NCBI RefSeq assembly: GCF_018403745.1
Contig: NZ_BOVP01000003.1
Location: 333,582-397,581, forward strand
Direction: 5' to 3'
Source: Lactococcus formosensis
GTDB lineage: Bacteria > Bacillota > Bacilli > Lactobacillales > Streptococcaceae
DNA: 64,000 bases
Each line of letters starts with the position of its first letter. The first letter of the stretch is position 1. This document shows, one piece after another, positions 11,044 through 19,452 of the stretch. The position numbers were made by a program, and so were the translations under genes. The notes below the pieces were generated by a model. That model did not search any database and was not told where the DNA came from. It saw nothing but the letters and a program-made list of their open reading frames with translations.

Positions 11044-11129
11044 TGCTAGCCATAAAAGTCTCTTTTGTTGAAAAAAAACGATGAAATCGTTAAACTAGAG
11101 CTATCATAAATTTTTAGAAAGAGATGAAA

Positions 11130-11822
11130 ATGACTGTATTACTTTTTGACATAGACAACACACTTCTTGATTTTGATAAGGCAGAGTACACGGCTTTAGG
11201 TAAAATTTTTGAGCAATACGATATTGAAGATACAAAAGAAAACAGAGCTATCTACTCGCGTGAAAATAAGGCACTTTGGCGAAGTCACGAGGCAGGAGAA
11301 ATCAGTCGTGAAGAACTTCTTTCTACACGTTTTGCTAATGCTTTTAGAGCTTTGGGAGTTAAAGAAGTTTACGATGCTTCGGCTGTTGATGCAGCGTACC
11401 AACTTCACTTGGCTCAAGGTCATGAATTGATGGACCATGCTATGGAACTTTTGGATCGCTTAGCGCAAGAAGCTACAGAAATGTACATTGTTAGTAATGG
11501 TACATCAAAAGTTTCTCGTCCACGAATTTTAGAGTCTGGTATTGCCGGATATTTCAAAGAAATATTTATCAGTGAAGAAATTGGAAAACACAAGCCATCA
11601 AAAGAATTCTTTGATTATGTATTTGAACATATCGATCATGCTGCGGATAAAGATTTTGCGATTGTTGGTGATACCTTGGCTACGGATATCCTAGGCGGAA
11701 AAAATGCAGGTATTAAAACAATTTGGTATAATCCTAAACACTTAGAGGCGAAAAAAGATTTAACACCAGATTGTGTTATCGAAGATTTATTAGAAATACC
11801 TTCTCTACCTGTCCTCGCTTGA
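11130..11822 (+). CDS. HAD family hydrolase (YjjG-type nucleotidase)
   Basis: 230-aa HAD phosphatase. Motif I is FDIDNTLLDFDKAE (nucleophile Asp7, Asp9), motif II SNGTSK, the motif III Lys lies near HKPSKEFFDYVFE, and motif IV is IVGDTLATDILGGKNAG. These match the YjjG group, which hydrolyses non-canonical pyrimidine nucleotides. The start at 11130 is preferred because AGAAAGAG ends 6 nt before it; the ATG at 11124 would abut the ribosome site. It is flanked by its own hairpin terminator and followed directly by the PurBox of purD. Confidence 0.82.
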   Translation: MTVLLFDIDNTLLDFDKAEYTALGKIFEQYDIEDTKENRAIYSRENKALWRSHEAGEISREELLSTRFANAFRALGVKEVYDASAVDAAYQLHLAQGHELMDHAMELLDRLAQEATEMYIVSNGTSKVSRPRILESGIAGYFKEIFISEEIGKHKPSKEFFDYVFEHIDHAADKDFAIVGDTLATDILGGKNAGIKTIWYNPKHLEAKKDLTPDCVIEDLLEIPSLPVLA

Positions 11823-11824
11823 TA

Positions 11825-11837
11825 ATTCCGAACAATG
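11825..11837 (+). promoter_or_regulatory. PurBox of purD (PurR activator site)
   Basis: AATTCCGAACAAT matches the lactococcal PurBox consensus AWWWCCGAACWWT at all 13 positions. Its central G (11831) lies 76 bp before the start predicted from the TAAGAT -10 box, the spacing established for PurR-activated promoters in L. lactis. Confidence 0.85.
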
Positions 11838-11856
11838 GAATAAGAATATATTTAGA

Positions 11857-11880
11857 AAAGCCCCCTGGGGCTTTTTCTTT
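11857..11880 (+). terminator. Terminator of HAD gene, inside the purD promoter region
   Basis: AAAAGCCC, 4-nt loop, GGGCTTTT, followed by a T-rich run. It lies between the PurBox and the purD -10 box. Confidence 0.85.
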
Positions 11881-11894
11881 TTCTCTAAATATCT

Positions 11895-11900
11895 TAAGAT
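11895..11900 (+). promoter_or_regulatory. purD -10 box
   Basis: TAAGAT, with no recognisable -35 at 17 nt (CTTTTT). This is consistent with a promoter that depends on PurR activation. Predicted start near 11907. Confidence 0.6.
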
Positions 11901-11925
11901 AGAAGTGAGAAGAAAGTGAGGAAAT

Positions 11926-13158
11926 ATGAGGGTTTTAGTTGTTGGCTCAGGTGGGCGTGAACATGCACTTGCACGAAAATTTGCAAAAAGTGAAAAAGTA
12001 GAGAAAGTTTTTATTTGCCCAGGAAATGTGGGTATGGCGGAGGAAAAGCTGGAAAATGTAGCTATTTCCGAACTTGAAAATCATCTATTGGTAGACTTTG
12101 CGAAGAAGAAAAAAGTAGACTTGACTTTTGTTGGTCCAGAAACAGCATTGATGAACGGCATTGTGGATGCTTTCTTAGACGAAGGGTTGCTTATATTTGG
12201 ACCGAGAGTTGAAGCTGCTCAAATCGAAGGCAGTAAAACTTTTGCTAAGTCAATAATGAAAAAATACGGCGTACCCACAGCAGACTACGAGAGTTTTACG
12301 GATCTCGGAAAGGCTCTAAATTACGTTGAGACAAAAGGTGCACCTATTGTTATCAAGGCAGATGGCTTAGCTGCAGGAAAAGGCGTCACAGTTGCCATGG
12401 ATTTAGAAGCAGCAAAAGCTGCTTTAGAAGATATTTTCCAGACAAAAGCAGCAAAAGTTGTGGTAGAAGAATATCTTGATGGCGAAGAGTTTTCACTTTT
12501 TAGCTTAGTACATGATGGAAAGATATACCCGTTACCTATTGCGCAAGATCATAAACGTGCCTTTGATGGCGATCGAGGGCCAAATACAGGGGGGATGGGT
12601 GCTTATGCACCTGTACCTCATATTCCAGAAGCTGTAGTACAAGAAGCCATAGAAAAAATTGTTCAGCCAACTGTGGCTGGGTTAGAAGCGGAGAATAAGC
12701 CTTTTACGGGTATTCTTTATGCCGGATTAATATTGACATCCGAAGGTGTAAAAACGATTGAATTTAATGCTCGCTTTGGTGACCCAGAAACGCAAGTGGT
12801 TTTAGAAACTATTACAAGTGATTTTTTTGAAAATATACTGGATATCTTACAAGGACGAGAGCCAAACTTGACCTGTAATACTGAAGAAGTTACCTTAGGT
12901 GTAGTTGTAGCAAATCAGGGATATCCTGATGCCTCAACAGAGAGTGTTGTTCTACCAGAACTACATGATTTAAACTGTTATTATGCTGGTGTCATAAGAA
13001 AAGAGGGTCAGCTTCTTTCAAAGGGGGGACGTATATACATGGTCACTGAAACCGGAAAAGAGATAAAAAGTATTCAAAAATCACTTTACGAGAAATTAGA
13101 TAAATTAGACAATACAGGGATGTTTTATCGTAAAGACATTGGAAATAAAGGAGTATAA
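11926..13158 (+). CDS. purD: Phosphoribosylamine-glycine ligase
   Basis: ATP-grasp enzyme joining phosphoribosylamine and glycine to give [22 protein letters not shown] is the classic N-terminus. The ATP-grasp region has [13 protein letters not shown] and [13 protein letters not shown], and [16 protein letters not shown] gives the metal-binding end. Length 410 aa, a little short at the C-terminus compared with the ~420 aa usual. The start has AGTGAGG upstream. It is the first gene of purD-purE, two bp before purE, under the PurBox at 11825. Confidence 0.96.
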   Translation: MRVLVVGSGGREHALARKFAKSEKVEKVFICPGNVGMAEEKLENVAISELENHLLVDFAKKKKVDLTFVGPETALMNGIVDAFLDEGLLIFGPRVEAAQIEGSKTFAKSIMKKYGVPTADYESFTDLGKALNYVETKGAPIVIKADGLAAGKGVTVAMDLEAAKAALEDIFQTKAAKVVVEEYLDGEEFSLFSLVHDGKIYPLPIAQDHKRAFDGDRGPNTGGMGAYAPVPHIPEAVVQEAIEKIVQPTVAGLEAENKPFTGILYAGLILTSEGVKTIEFNARFGDPETQVVLETITSDFFENILDILQGREPNLTCNTEEVTLGVVVANQGYPDASTESVVLPELHDLNCYYAGVIRKEGQLLSKGGRIYMVTETGKEIKSIQKSLYEKLDKLDNTGMFYRKDIGNKGV

Positions 13159-13160
13159 AA

Positions 13161-13646
13161 ATGGCAGATGTTGCAGTAATTATGGGATCACTTTCCGACT
13201 GGGAGACAATGAAACAAGCAGCTCATATTTTGGAGGAGTTCGGTATCGATTTTGATAAAAAGGTCGTCTCCGCTCACCGAACACCAGAAATCATGATGAA
13301 TTTTGCGAAAAATGCGGAGCAACAAAGATATAAGCTCATAATTGCTGGCGCAGGAGGTGCGGCACATTTGCCTGGAATGGTTGCTGCAATGACACTGCTT
13401 CCTGTTATTGGTGTGCCTATTCAGTCACGTGCCCTATCTGGCTTAGACAGCCTTTACTCCATCGTCCAGATGCCAGGTGGAGTTCCTGTTGCTAGTATGG
13501 CTATAGGCACTTCAGGAGCCAAAAATGCAGCTCTCTATGCTATTCAGATTTTGGCACTTGCTGATAAAAACTTAGCGGAGAAATTGAAAAAATATAGAAA
13601 AGAAGCAGCCGATATATCCGTCTCTTCAACTAAAGAATTGTTGTAA
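13161..13646 (+). CDS. purE: N5-carboxyaminoimidazole ribonucleotide mutase
   Basis: Class I PurE converting N5-CAIR to CAIR. It has [14 protein letters not shown] at the N-terminus, the [10 protein letters not shown] loop with its His, and [16 protein letters not shown]. Length 161 aa is normal. The ribosome site is AAAGGAG inside the end of purD. A hairpin terminator follows within 60 bp, so purE and purK are only partly co-transcribed despite adjacent functions. Confidence 0.95.
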   Translation: MADVAVIMGSLSDWETMKQAAHILEEFGIDFDKKVVSAHRTPEIMMNFAKNAEQQRYKLIIAGAGGAAHLPGMVAAMTLLPVIGVPIQSRALSGLDSLYSIVQMPGGVPVASMAIGTSGAKNAALYAIQILALADKNLAEKLKKYRKEAADISVSSTKELL

Positions 13647-13704
13647 ACTTTTAATTTAAAAACGAGCGTAATATTTGTAAAAATATTTTGATTTTAGTAA
13701 ACAA

Positions 13705-13736
13705 AAATCCGGATAATATACGGATTTATTTTTTAA
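13705..13736 (+). terminator. Terminator or attenuator between purE and purK
   Basis: AAATCCG, 9-nt loop, CGGATTT, then a run of A/T with TTTTTT. It lies in the 123-bp purE-purK gap and would reduce read-through into purK. Confidence 0.7.
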
Positions 13737-13769
13737 ACTATCCGAAAAAATAGGGGGAAATAAAGAAAA

Positions 13770-14888
13770 ATGGCCTATAATAAAAATATGCAACATAAGA
13801 AAAAAACAATTGGAATTATTGGTGGGGGACAGTTAGGACAAATGATGGCTATCTCTGCACAATATATGGGCCATAAAGTGATTACACTTGACCCCAATCC
13901 GAACTGTTCTGCAGCAAAGTGTTCGGATGAGCTGATCATTGCGGAATATGCTGATGTGGATGCGCTTCTTAAGCTAGCTTATGCTTGTGACCTGATAACC
14001 TACGAGTTTGAAAATGTATCGGCCAGTGCTTTGCATCAGCTTGATGCCTGTGTCGCTATTCCGCAAGGTATTCGATTATTAGAAATCACGCAAAATCGTC
14101 GGTTAGAAAAAGAGTTCTTAGAACAATGTGGCGTGAAAATAGCCCCGTGGAAACTTGTAGAAAATGTTCAAGACCTTCCAGAGCAGGTAACAAAAAAACA
14201 AGTATTGAAAACAACAATGGGCGGCTATGATGGACATGGTCAAGTTGTTTTGAAATCTGAGGAGGATTTGAAAGAGGCGATGAAGTTAGCAGATGGTGCG
14301 GAGTGTGTACTAGAGGACTTTGTTGATTTTGATTGCGAGATTTCTTTAATTGTCAGTGGAAATGGTAAGGATTTTGTAACCTTCCCGCTTTGCCAAAATG
14401 AACATATTAATAATATTCTACACCGTACCATTGCTCCTGCTCCCGTACCTCTTGAGGTCAGCGAAAAGGCTAAAGGTTTGGCGCTGGCGATAGCTAAAGA
14501 GCTCCAGCTTTCAGGGACACTTTGTGTAGAAATGTTTCTGACAGCAGCGGGCGAGATTTATGTAAATGAACTTGCCCCACGTCCCCATAACTCGGGACAC
14601 TATACAATAGAGGCTTGTGATTTTTCACAGTTTGACTTACATATCAAGGGAATTCTCGGCGAGGAATTGCCGCAACCTCGCCTATTGAAAAAAGCCATTA
14701 TGCTCAATATTCTGGGACAAGATGTTCCCCAAATGGAGCAATTGGCTCAGGAAAGGCCAGAGTGGCATATTCATGATTATGGGAAGTTGGAAGCGAAGAA
14801 CGATAGAAAAATGGGGCATGTAACCATATTGACAGATGACTTTTCAAAAAGTCTGAAAGAAATATCCCGTTTAAAAATATGGGAATGA
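13770..14888 (+). CDS. purK: 5-(carboxyamino)imidazole ribonucleotide synthase
   Basis: ATP-grasp enzyme carboxylating AIR to N5-CAIR for PurE. IGIIGGGQLGQMMAISAQ is the PurK signature, followed by ATP-grasp motifs QVLKTTMGGYDGHGQ and YVNELAPRPHNSGHYTIEA. The start at 13770 has AGGGGGA 11 nt upstream; an in-frame ATG at 13788 is an alternative that removes the unconserved six residues. The gene is 372 aa. The next gene starts 21 bp downstream, so they probably share a transcript. Confidence 0.94.
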   Translation: MAYNKNMQHKKKTIGIIGGGQLGQMMAISAQYMGHKVITLDPNPNCSAAKCSDELIIAEYADVDALLKLAYACDLITYEFENVSASALHQLDACVAIPQGIRLLEITQNRRLEKEFLEQCGVKIAPWKLVENVQDLPEQVTKKQVLKTTMGGYDGHGQVVLKSEEDLKEAMKLADGAECVLEDFVDFDCEISLIVSGNGKDFVTFPLCQNEHINNILHRTIAPAPVPLEVSEKAKGLALAIAKELQLSGTLCVEMFLTAAGEIYVNELAPRPHNSGHYTIEACDFSQFDLHIKGILGEELPQPRLLKKAIMLNILGQDVPQMEQLAQERPEWHIHDYGKLEAKNDRKMGHVTILTDDFSKSLKEISRLKIWE

Positions 14889-14909
14889 TTTACAGGAAGG
14901 AAGAAGAGG

Positions 14910-15713
14910 ATGCACACGATCAGGTTGTCGATGGAAAGTCGAAAAACAATTTTTCGAATCGAAACGCTGAGTGAAGAAATAAATCCCGAATGGACAGTTG
15001 TGTTTCAAAATACCTTCAAAGATAAACTGGTGAACTACTTGGAAGAGTATGAAAAGACTAAGCATTGTCTTTTGTTTCAAGGTAATACAACTTTCTGGTT
15101 GCAACACTCGGCAATGCAAGCCAGTTTATTCCTGCCACTGGCGTCAAATGATGAAAAAATTAGGGATATCATTGTTCGTTTATTAAGGCTACATTTTGAG
15201 TTCATCAATACAAATTCTTCTTCTTTAAATTCACAGAACAATTCTTTAAGCTATTTCGAACTTTATCATTTGGCATATACTTTGCAATTGGCTTATATCT
15301 TTTATTTGCGAACCGAGGAAATTTGTCAGTTTAGCTTATTATTCAGTTCAGCTTCAGCTCGCGTTTTAAATGTATGGGAGGAAGGTGCGATACGCTCAAA
15401 CTTAACTGGTGTGATGGGGAAGGATTTGTGCATTGAGTCAGCTACACACTTAGAAGAAATCTTTAGCAATATTACGAGACACGCTGACTTAGGAAACCAA
15501 GCTTCTAAGGTTATTGCACTTTTGAAAAAAACGAATAGTATCCCAATATCAAAAGAGCAAGAATTTTTTCAAAGAGGTATGAAGACAATATCTTCTTATA
15601 AAAAAGAAGAAATACTTAACGGCCTGCTAAAAAAGATAAAACAAGAACAAGTAACAGGAAGCCTAACGGAACTGTACTTTTGTCAGCTCCTCTTAAATTA
15701 TTTTAAAATCTAG
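14910..15713 (+). CDS. Unrecognised protein linked to the pur cluster
   Basis: 267-aa soluble protein, no signal peptide or clear membrane segment. I recognise no catalytic motif. It is rich in Leu, Ser and Glu and looks mostly alpha-helical after an N-terminal beta-rich part (about residues 8-50); its middle holds a hydrophobic stretch LSYFELYHLAYTLQLAYIFY (residues about 111-130). It begins 21 bp after purK with AGGAAGG about 10 nt before the ATG and is followed by a hairpin terminator, so it is probably transcribed with purK. The position suggests a purine-linked role, but that is inference only. Confidence 0.75.
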   Translation: MHTIRLSMESRKTIFRIETLSEEINPEWTVVFQNTFKDKLVNYLEEYEKTKHCLLFQGNTTFWLQHSAMQASLFLPLASNDEKIRDIIVRLLRLHFEFINTNSSSLNSQNNSLSYFELYHLAYTLQLAYIFYLRTEEICQFSLLFSSASARVLNVWEEGAIRSNLTGVMGKDLCIESATHLEEIFSNITRHADLGNQASKVIALLKKTNSIPISKEQEFFQRGMKTISSYKKEEILNGLLKKIKQEQVTGSLTELYFCQLLLNYFKI

Positions 15714-15717
15714 AAGG

Positions 15718-15742
15718 TGTATCCCAAGGGATACATTTTTTA
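15718..15742 (+). terminator. Terminator of purK transcript
   Basis: TGTATCCC-AA-GGGATACA followed by TTTTTT just after the stop of the unrecognised gene. Confidence 0.85.
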
Positions 15743-15753
15743 ATGCAAGTTGC

Positions 15754-15781
15754 TTGAAAATTATAGAAGAGATGATATAAT
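15754..15781 (+). promoter_or_regulatory. Promoter of the VOC/flavin reductase pair
   Basis: TTGAAA (15754-15759), 16-nt spacer, TATAAT (15776-15781). It places transcription start near 15788 and rules out translation starts before that point. Confidence 0.75.
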
Positions 15782-15827
15782 GAAAGTAATATTTACAAGT
15801 GTAAACGGAAAAATGAGAGAAATAAGA

Positions 15828-16973
15828 ATGACAAAACTAAATTCGGAATTTACATTGGGTGGGATACACCATGTTACTGCGATTACTTCAAGTGCCCAAA
15901 AGACCTATGATTTTTTTACGAATCTTTTAGGGCTTCGGCTGGCAAAACTTACTGTTAATCAGGATGATTATGAAACTTATCATCTTTATTTTACGGATGA
16001 AGAGGGGAACCCTGGAACAGATATAACTTTCTTTGATTTTCCAGGAATTGGTGCTGGGAGCCATGGGATTAATAGTATTGATCGTATTTCATTCCGTGTT
16101 GCTCAGGATGTATCTTTGGAATACTGGCGCCAAAGATTTGCTGTAGCAGGTGTGCCACATGGCTTGGTGGCTGAGCGCTTTGGTAAAAAATATATAGAGT
16201 TTGAGGATTTTGATGGTCAGAAGTACCAGCTAGTTTCAGATGAGAAAGATCAAGGTATTGTTGCTCCAGGAAAACCTTGGCAGCTTTCAAATGTGGAGGT
16301 TGAACATGCTATTGTAGGCTTAGGACCTGTTTTCATTAAATTGTCAGAAGTAAATATTTTCCAGCAATTGCTCGAAGAAGTTTTTGGTTTTCGTAGGAGC
16401 GCAAGTGAAGAGGTTTTCACACTTTTTGAAGTAGCAGAGGGAGGTAATGGCGCCTCGATCATTATCGAACAAGATAAAGAATCACAGCGAGCATATCAAG
16501 GCTATGGCACAGTTCACCATGTTGCATTTCGCACTGCTAATCCTGATACGCTTAGATATTGGATTGAACGTGTCAAATCATATGTAATGCCTCACTCAGG
16601 ATTGGTGGAACGTTTTTATTTTTCCAGTGAATATGTGAACGTTGCACCCGGTGTACTTTTTGAAATCGCTACAGATACTCCGGGGATTGCTGCCTTAGAT
16701 ATGGTACGTTCAGGGCAAGCTAAGGTTGATAGTTACGAAGAAGCGCTCGTGACCTCAGGCTTTTGGATAGATGAGACTACGGACGAGGCAGGTCTCTCAC
16801 TAAGTTTGCCTCCTCATCTCTTTCCAGGAGCAGAAGCGGAAAAAGCACGAACTGCAACTGCGTTACGTCGCTTGGATACGTCAGATGCATTTCGAGATAG
16901 AAAATTAGAACCACTGTGGACCATGAAAAAAATTCAAGAACGTCGTATAGGGAGAAAGAATGAAAGCATTTAA
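15828..16973 (+). CDS. VOC-family ring-cleaving dioxygenase
   Basis: 381-aa protein with two pairs of vicinal-oxygen-chelate modules: GGIHHVTAITSSAQKTYDFF at the N-terminus and GYGTVHHVAFRTANPD in the second half. The IHHVTAI and VHHVAF histidines and later glutamates (LFEIATDTPG) are the expected metal ligands. This layout is that of putative ring-cleavage dioxygenases of the YkcA/MhqO group, linked in Bacillus to quinone stress. Start: ATG 15780 overlaps the -10 box, so ATG 15828 (MTKLNSEFTLGGIHHV) is chosen; 15813 is also possible. It overlaps the flavin reductase gene by 14 bp. Confidence 0.8.
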   Translation: MTKLNSEFTLGGIHHVTAITSSAQKTYDFFTNLLGLRLAKLTVNQDDYETYHLYFTDEEGNPGTDITFFDFPGIGAGSHGINSIDRISFRVAQDVSLEYWRQRFAVAGVPHGLVAERFGKKYIEFEDFDGQKYQLVSDEKDQGIVAPGKPWQLSNVEVEHAIVGLGPVFIKLSEVNIFQQLLEEVFGFRRSASEEVFTLFEVAEGGNGASIIIEQDKESQRAYQGYGTVHHVAFRTANPDTLRYWIERVKSYVMPHSGLVERFYFSSEYVNVAPGVLFEIATDTPGIAALDMVRSGQAKVDSYEEALVTSGFWIDETTDEAGLSLSLPPHLFPGAEAEKARTATALRRLDTSDAFRDRKLEPLWTMKKIQERRIGRKNESI

Positions 16974-17553
16974 ACCAGAAGATATGAGCAGTATTGATGC
17001 TTACAAATTAATTTCAGGGCTGGTTATTCCAAGACCAATCGCGTGGTTGACAACCCAAAATTCTACGGGGCTTGTCAACGCAGCGCCCTTTAGCTTTTTT
17101 AATGTCGTATCAAAAGATCCTGTCATTGTATCCATTGCCATGACAGAGATGAAAGATTCTGTTAGAAACCTTTTGGAAACAAAAGAAGGTGTTATCCATC
17201 TGGTCAATATGGATAATGTTGAAGCGATGAATCAAACATCAGCACCTCTCACTGCTACAGAAAGTGAAATTGAAAAATTCGGTATTAAAATTACAGCGTC
17301 AGAAGAAGTGAAAGTACCTGCTATAGAAAATGCTAAAGCCCGATTAGAAGTCGTGCTTCATCAGCATATTCCTGTAGGAAAAACAAGCCAATTAATGCTC
17401 TTAGAAGTAAAAAATATTCTTATGAATGATTCTGTCATTGACGAGGAAAAACTCTATATTAAAGCGAAAGAACTGGATCCCGTTGCCCGTTTGTCAGGTA
17501 GAGCTTATACAAGATTAGGGAACACATTTGAAATTACACGCCCGACAGAGTAA
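16960..17553 (+). CDS. Flavin reductase family protein
   Basis: 197-aa split-barrel flavin-binding protein (flavin reductase-like, DIM6/NTAB group). SGLVIPRPIAWLTTQNSTGLVNAAPFSFFN, given here in two parts as VIPRPIAWLTTQ and NAAPFSFFN, is the FMN-binding signature. It overlaps the upstream dioxygenase, implying joint expression, perhaps in detoxifying aromatic or quinone compounds. The substrate is not predictable from sequence. No hairpin directly follows. Confidence 0.82.
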   Translation: MKAFKPEDMSSIDAYKLISGLVIPRPIAWLTTQNSTGLVNAAPFSFFNVVSKDPVIVSIAMTEMKDSVRNLLETKEGVIHLVNMDNVEAMNQTSAPLTATESEIEKFGIKITASEEVKVPAIENAKARLEVVLHQHIPVGKTSQLMLLEVKNILMNDSVIDEEKLYIKAKELDPVARLSGRAYTRLGNTFEITRPTE

Positions 17554-17686
17554 GTTCCGATAATTGAAGTAGAAACTAAATTTTTCTTTAATTTTCCAAC
17601 CATATTATTATCTTTTTCTCTCTTTTTAATTTAAAATATAATTATAGAGGAATTAAATTGATAATTTTAGAAAAGGGAGGCTTTTT

Positions 17687-18112
17687 ATGAGAGAAAAATA
17701 CAAAAACATTCTAGTAGCTGTTGATGGGTCAGAACAATCTGATAAAGCAGTACGTGAAGCCGTGAAAATTGCAGCACGTAATGAAACGTCACTATTTGTT
17801 TTGAATGTCAAAGATGATGTGCGACTTTATGGTTCAGCTTATGGTGTCCCTCTCATTCTTGAGAATTTAGAAGAGCAGTCACGTGCAATCATTGAAAGAG
17901 CTTCTGAGATTATCAAGAAACAGGTAGAATTTAAGGCATATCGCGTGGAGGGCTCGCCCAAAAAAGAAATCGTTGATTTTGCTCAAGCAAATGATATTGA
18001 CTTAATCGTTATTGGTGTTACTGGTAAAGGCGCCTTTGACCGCTTGTTAGTCGGGTCTACAACAGCATACGTTATTGATCATGCGCGTTGTAATGTTATG
18101 GTTGTCAAATAA
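17687..18112 (+). CDS. Universal stress protein UspA family (1 of 3)
   Basis: 141-aa Usp domain. YKNILVAVDGSEQSDKAVREA at the N-terminus (positions 4-24) and the ATP-binding GVTGKGAFDRLLVGSTTAYVI (G-2x-G-9x-G(S/T)) mark the nucleotide-binding class. The ribosome site GGGAGG precedes ATG 17687. It is monocistronic, with a strong hairpin terminator. Two paralogues lie at 47.7 and 48.4 kb; all share the VDGSEQS and VGSTT segments. Confidence 0.9.
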   Translation: MREKYKNILVAVDGSEQSDKAVREAVKIAARNETSLFVLNVKDDVRLYGSAYGVPLILENLEEQSRAIIERASEIIKKQVEFKAYRVEGSPKKEIVDFAQANDIDLIVIGVTGKGAFDRLLVGSTTAYVIDHARCNVMVVK

Positions 18113-18122
18113 TATAAAGAAG

Positions 18123-18150
18123 AAAAAGCTTTCTCAAAGAAAGCTTTTTT
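18123..18150 (+). terminator. Terminator of usp gene
   Basis: AAAAAGCTTTCT, 3-nt loop, AGAAAGCTTTTT, with a T run. Confidence 0.85.
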
Positions 18151-18252
18151 CTCGTGAAAAAAATTTTTTAATTCTGAGTCGTTTTCCTTAAAAAAAAGGG
18201 CGAAGCATTATATAATAGTTTTTACAGGAAAAATAAGTAAAAGGATTTTATA

Positions 18253-18603
18253 ATGAAGAGAGTTGTATTTGGCCTGGTTGCAATTATAGTTTTAATAGTT
18301 GGAAATTCTGTATGGCATAATTTAGAGCATGGTGGCAAGAATTTATTCGTTAAAATACATGAAGACGAGAAAATCGAAATGAAAAAATCGGATAATGGCC
18401 ATATCACAAAATATAAATATTCCGTCATCGGATTTGACGAAAAAGGAAAATCGCAAGAAATAAAGCTTACGGCACAATATAGTTTAAAACACTATGATTA
18501 TTTGAAAGTCGTAACAAATAAGAAAAAAGGAGTTTTGAGCTGGAAAGAAGTTAAGAAGCAAGAAATTCCTAAAAATCCCCTGTTTGAGCTTGAAAAAGCT
18601 TAA
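18253..18603 (+). CDS. YxeA family protein (1 of 3)
   Basis: 116-aa secreted or membrane-anchored protein. One N-terminal hydrophobic segment (VVFGLVAIIVLIVGNSVW) is followed by a small extracytoplasmic domain with YKYSVIGFDEKGKSQEI, LKHYDYLKVV and KKKGVLSWKEV. This is the layout of the YxeA family (oligosaccharide-binding-like fold, function unknown). Two paralogues occur at 43.6 and 44.0 kb with the same blocks. Ribosome site AAAGGA. It is monocistronic and lies just outside the left end of the mobile element. Confidence 0.8.
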   Translation: MKRVVFGLVAIIVLIVGNSVWHNLEHGGKNLFVKIHEDEKIEMKKSDNGHITKYKYSVIGFDEKGKSQEIKLTAQYSLKHYDYLKVVTNKKKGVLSWKEVKKQEIPKNPLFELEKA

Positions 18604-18648
18604 GTTCGCTTGTGTTTTTTTCCTTGAATAAATAAAATTATTTAACAC

Positions 18649-18740
18649 TTGCGATAACGCTTTCTTGGTGTTATAATAACAGTGTAAAAAAATAATAAAC
18701 TCTATCCCTCAGCAATAACGTTGGGGGATTATTTTGTACT
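18649..18740 (+). ncRNA. Candidate short transcript between yxeA-like gene and element
   Basis: A near-ideal promoter, TTGCGA (18649-18654), 17 nt, TATAAT (18672-18677), is followed by no open frame. After ~25 nt comes a 10-bp hairpin with two G-U pairs (ATCCCTCAGC 18704-18713 / GTTGGGGGAT 18720-18729) and TATTTTG. The predicted RNA is ~55 nt, or longer if it ends at the hairpin at 18784-18809. I do not recognise it. Confidence 0.4.
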
Positions 18741-18783
18741 AATTTTTTTCAAAATCAGTGCTTTTTAACAATTTAGACAAAAG

Positions 18784-18809
18784 AAAAACCGCTCTGTTAA
18801 GCGATTTTT
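18784..18809 (-). terminator. Original guaA terminator, now displaced
   Basis: Read on the reverse strand: AAAAATCGCT, 6-nt loop, AGCGGTTTTT. It lies about 30 nt beyond the left core repeat, where guaA would end if the element were absent. It can also act on forward transcripts. Confidence 0.6.
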
Positions 18810-18839
18810 GATTTCTATTTTAGCTATTTTATCTAGGGA

Positions 18840-18854
18840 TTATTCCCACTCTAC
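18840..18854. repeat. attL core repeat
   Basis: TTATTCCCACTCTAC. The first 12 bp are identical to the guaA 3' end; one mismatch over 15. On the reverse strand it encodes V-E-W-E-stop like guaA. The original downstream sequence of guaA, including its terminator, lies to its left. Confidence 0.8.
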
Positions 18855-18945
18855 TGCTCGTACAATGAACAAGGATTAATATAGCTTAGAATATCGCTTT
18901 TTTATTTATTATGCTGATATGAAATTGTTAGAATTGATTTATGTT

Positions 18946-18963
18946 GTTTGCAAATTGTTTGCA
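18946..18963 (+). repeat. Left subterminal 18-bp repeat
   Basis: GTTTGCAAATTGTTTGCA, identical to 26103-26120. Internally it is two GTTTGCA units 11 bp apart (one helical turn). It lies 92 bp inside the left core and is proposed as an arm-type site for the integrase. Confidence 0.6.
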
Positions 18964-19041
18964 GATTTGGAAAAGAATGTGTAGAAAAAATACAACATTT
19001 TTTGTATAATAGTATCAGTAATTATAATAGGTGGTGACATA

Positions 19042-19416
19042 GTGAGATTAGCAGTTAGACTTGCAATAGAAACAAGAGATAGTATTGATGCTCTTAAAGA
19101 AGAAATAAAAGCAACTGGAGAATTTGATAATCTTCATCTTACTAATGGTTTTGTCGTGAATCAAGCCTACTTAGATTCTAAAAAAATTACTGCTGAACAA
19201 AACTGGGATAAAGTCTTAAAATTTGGTTCTCAAGTTGAAGAACGAAGTGCACCAAAAACTCGAACTGATTTACAAGTGAATCAAACTACTATTGATGGGA
19301 TTGCTGAATTGAAAAAGATTTTACCTCAATATACAGAAACAAGTTATGTAACTACTTCATTTGTTATTAGAATGATAGTTAGGGGTTCTCTATTAGTACG
19401 TCATGAAAAAATCTAG
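19042..19416 (+). CDS. Unrecognised element protein, possible regulator
   Basis: 124-aa charged protein starting at GTG 19042 with AGGTGG 5-7 nt upstream; a TATAAT box lies at 19005-19010. No catalytic motif seen. The C-terminal part (TTIDGIAELKKILPQYTETS, then YVTTSFVIRMIVRGSLL) could form a ribbon-helix-helix-like or small helical DNA-binding fold, which would fit the operator array directly downstream; this is inference. It ends in a hairpin terminator, so it is a separate transcript from the mobility genes. Confidence 0.6.
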   Translation: MRLAVRLAIETRDSIDALKEEIKATGEFDNLHLTNGFVVNQAYLDSKKITAEQNWDKVLKFGSQVEERSAPKTRTDLQVNQTTIDGIAELKKILPQYTETSYVTTSFVIRMIVRGSLLVRHEKI

Positions 19417-19437
19417 GCTTTAAGCCTATTTTTTTTA
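19414..19437 (+). terminator. Terminator after first element gene
   Basis: TAGGCTT-T-AAGCCTA followed by a run of eight T. It separates the putative regulator gene from the next promoter. Confidence 0.75.
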
Positions 19438-19452
19438 TTCTAAATTTATGTG

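Noticed and set aside
12064..12076. ATTTCCGAACTTG, a 12/13 PurBox match inside purD
   Set aside because: It lies within coding sequence ~160 bp into the gene with no promoter at the required 75-76 bp downstream; treated as chance.
18648..18664. TTGCGATAACGCTTTC as a cre site in the orphan promoter
   Set aside because: The spacing between the half-sites is one base too long and three consensus positions fail.
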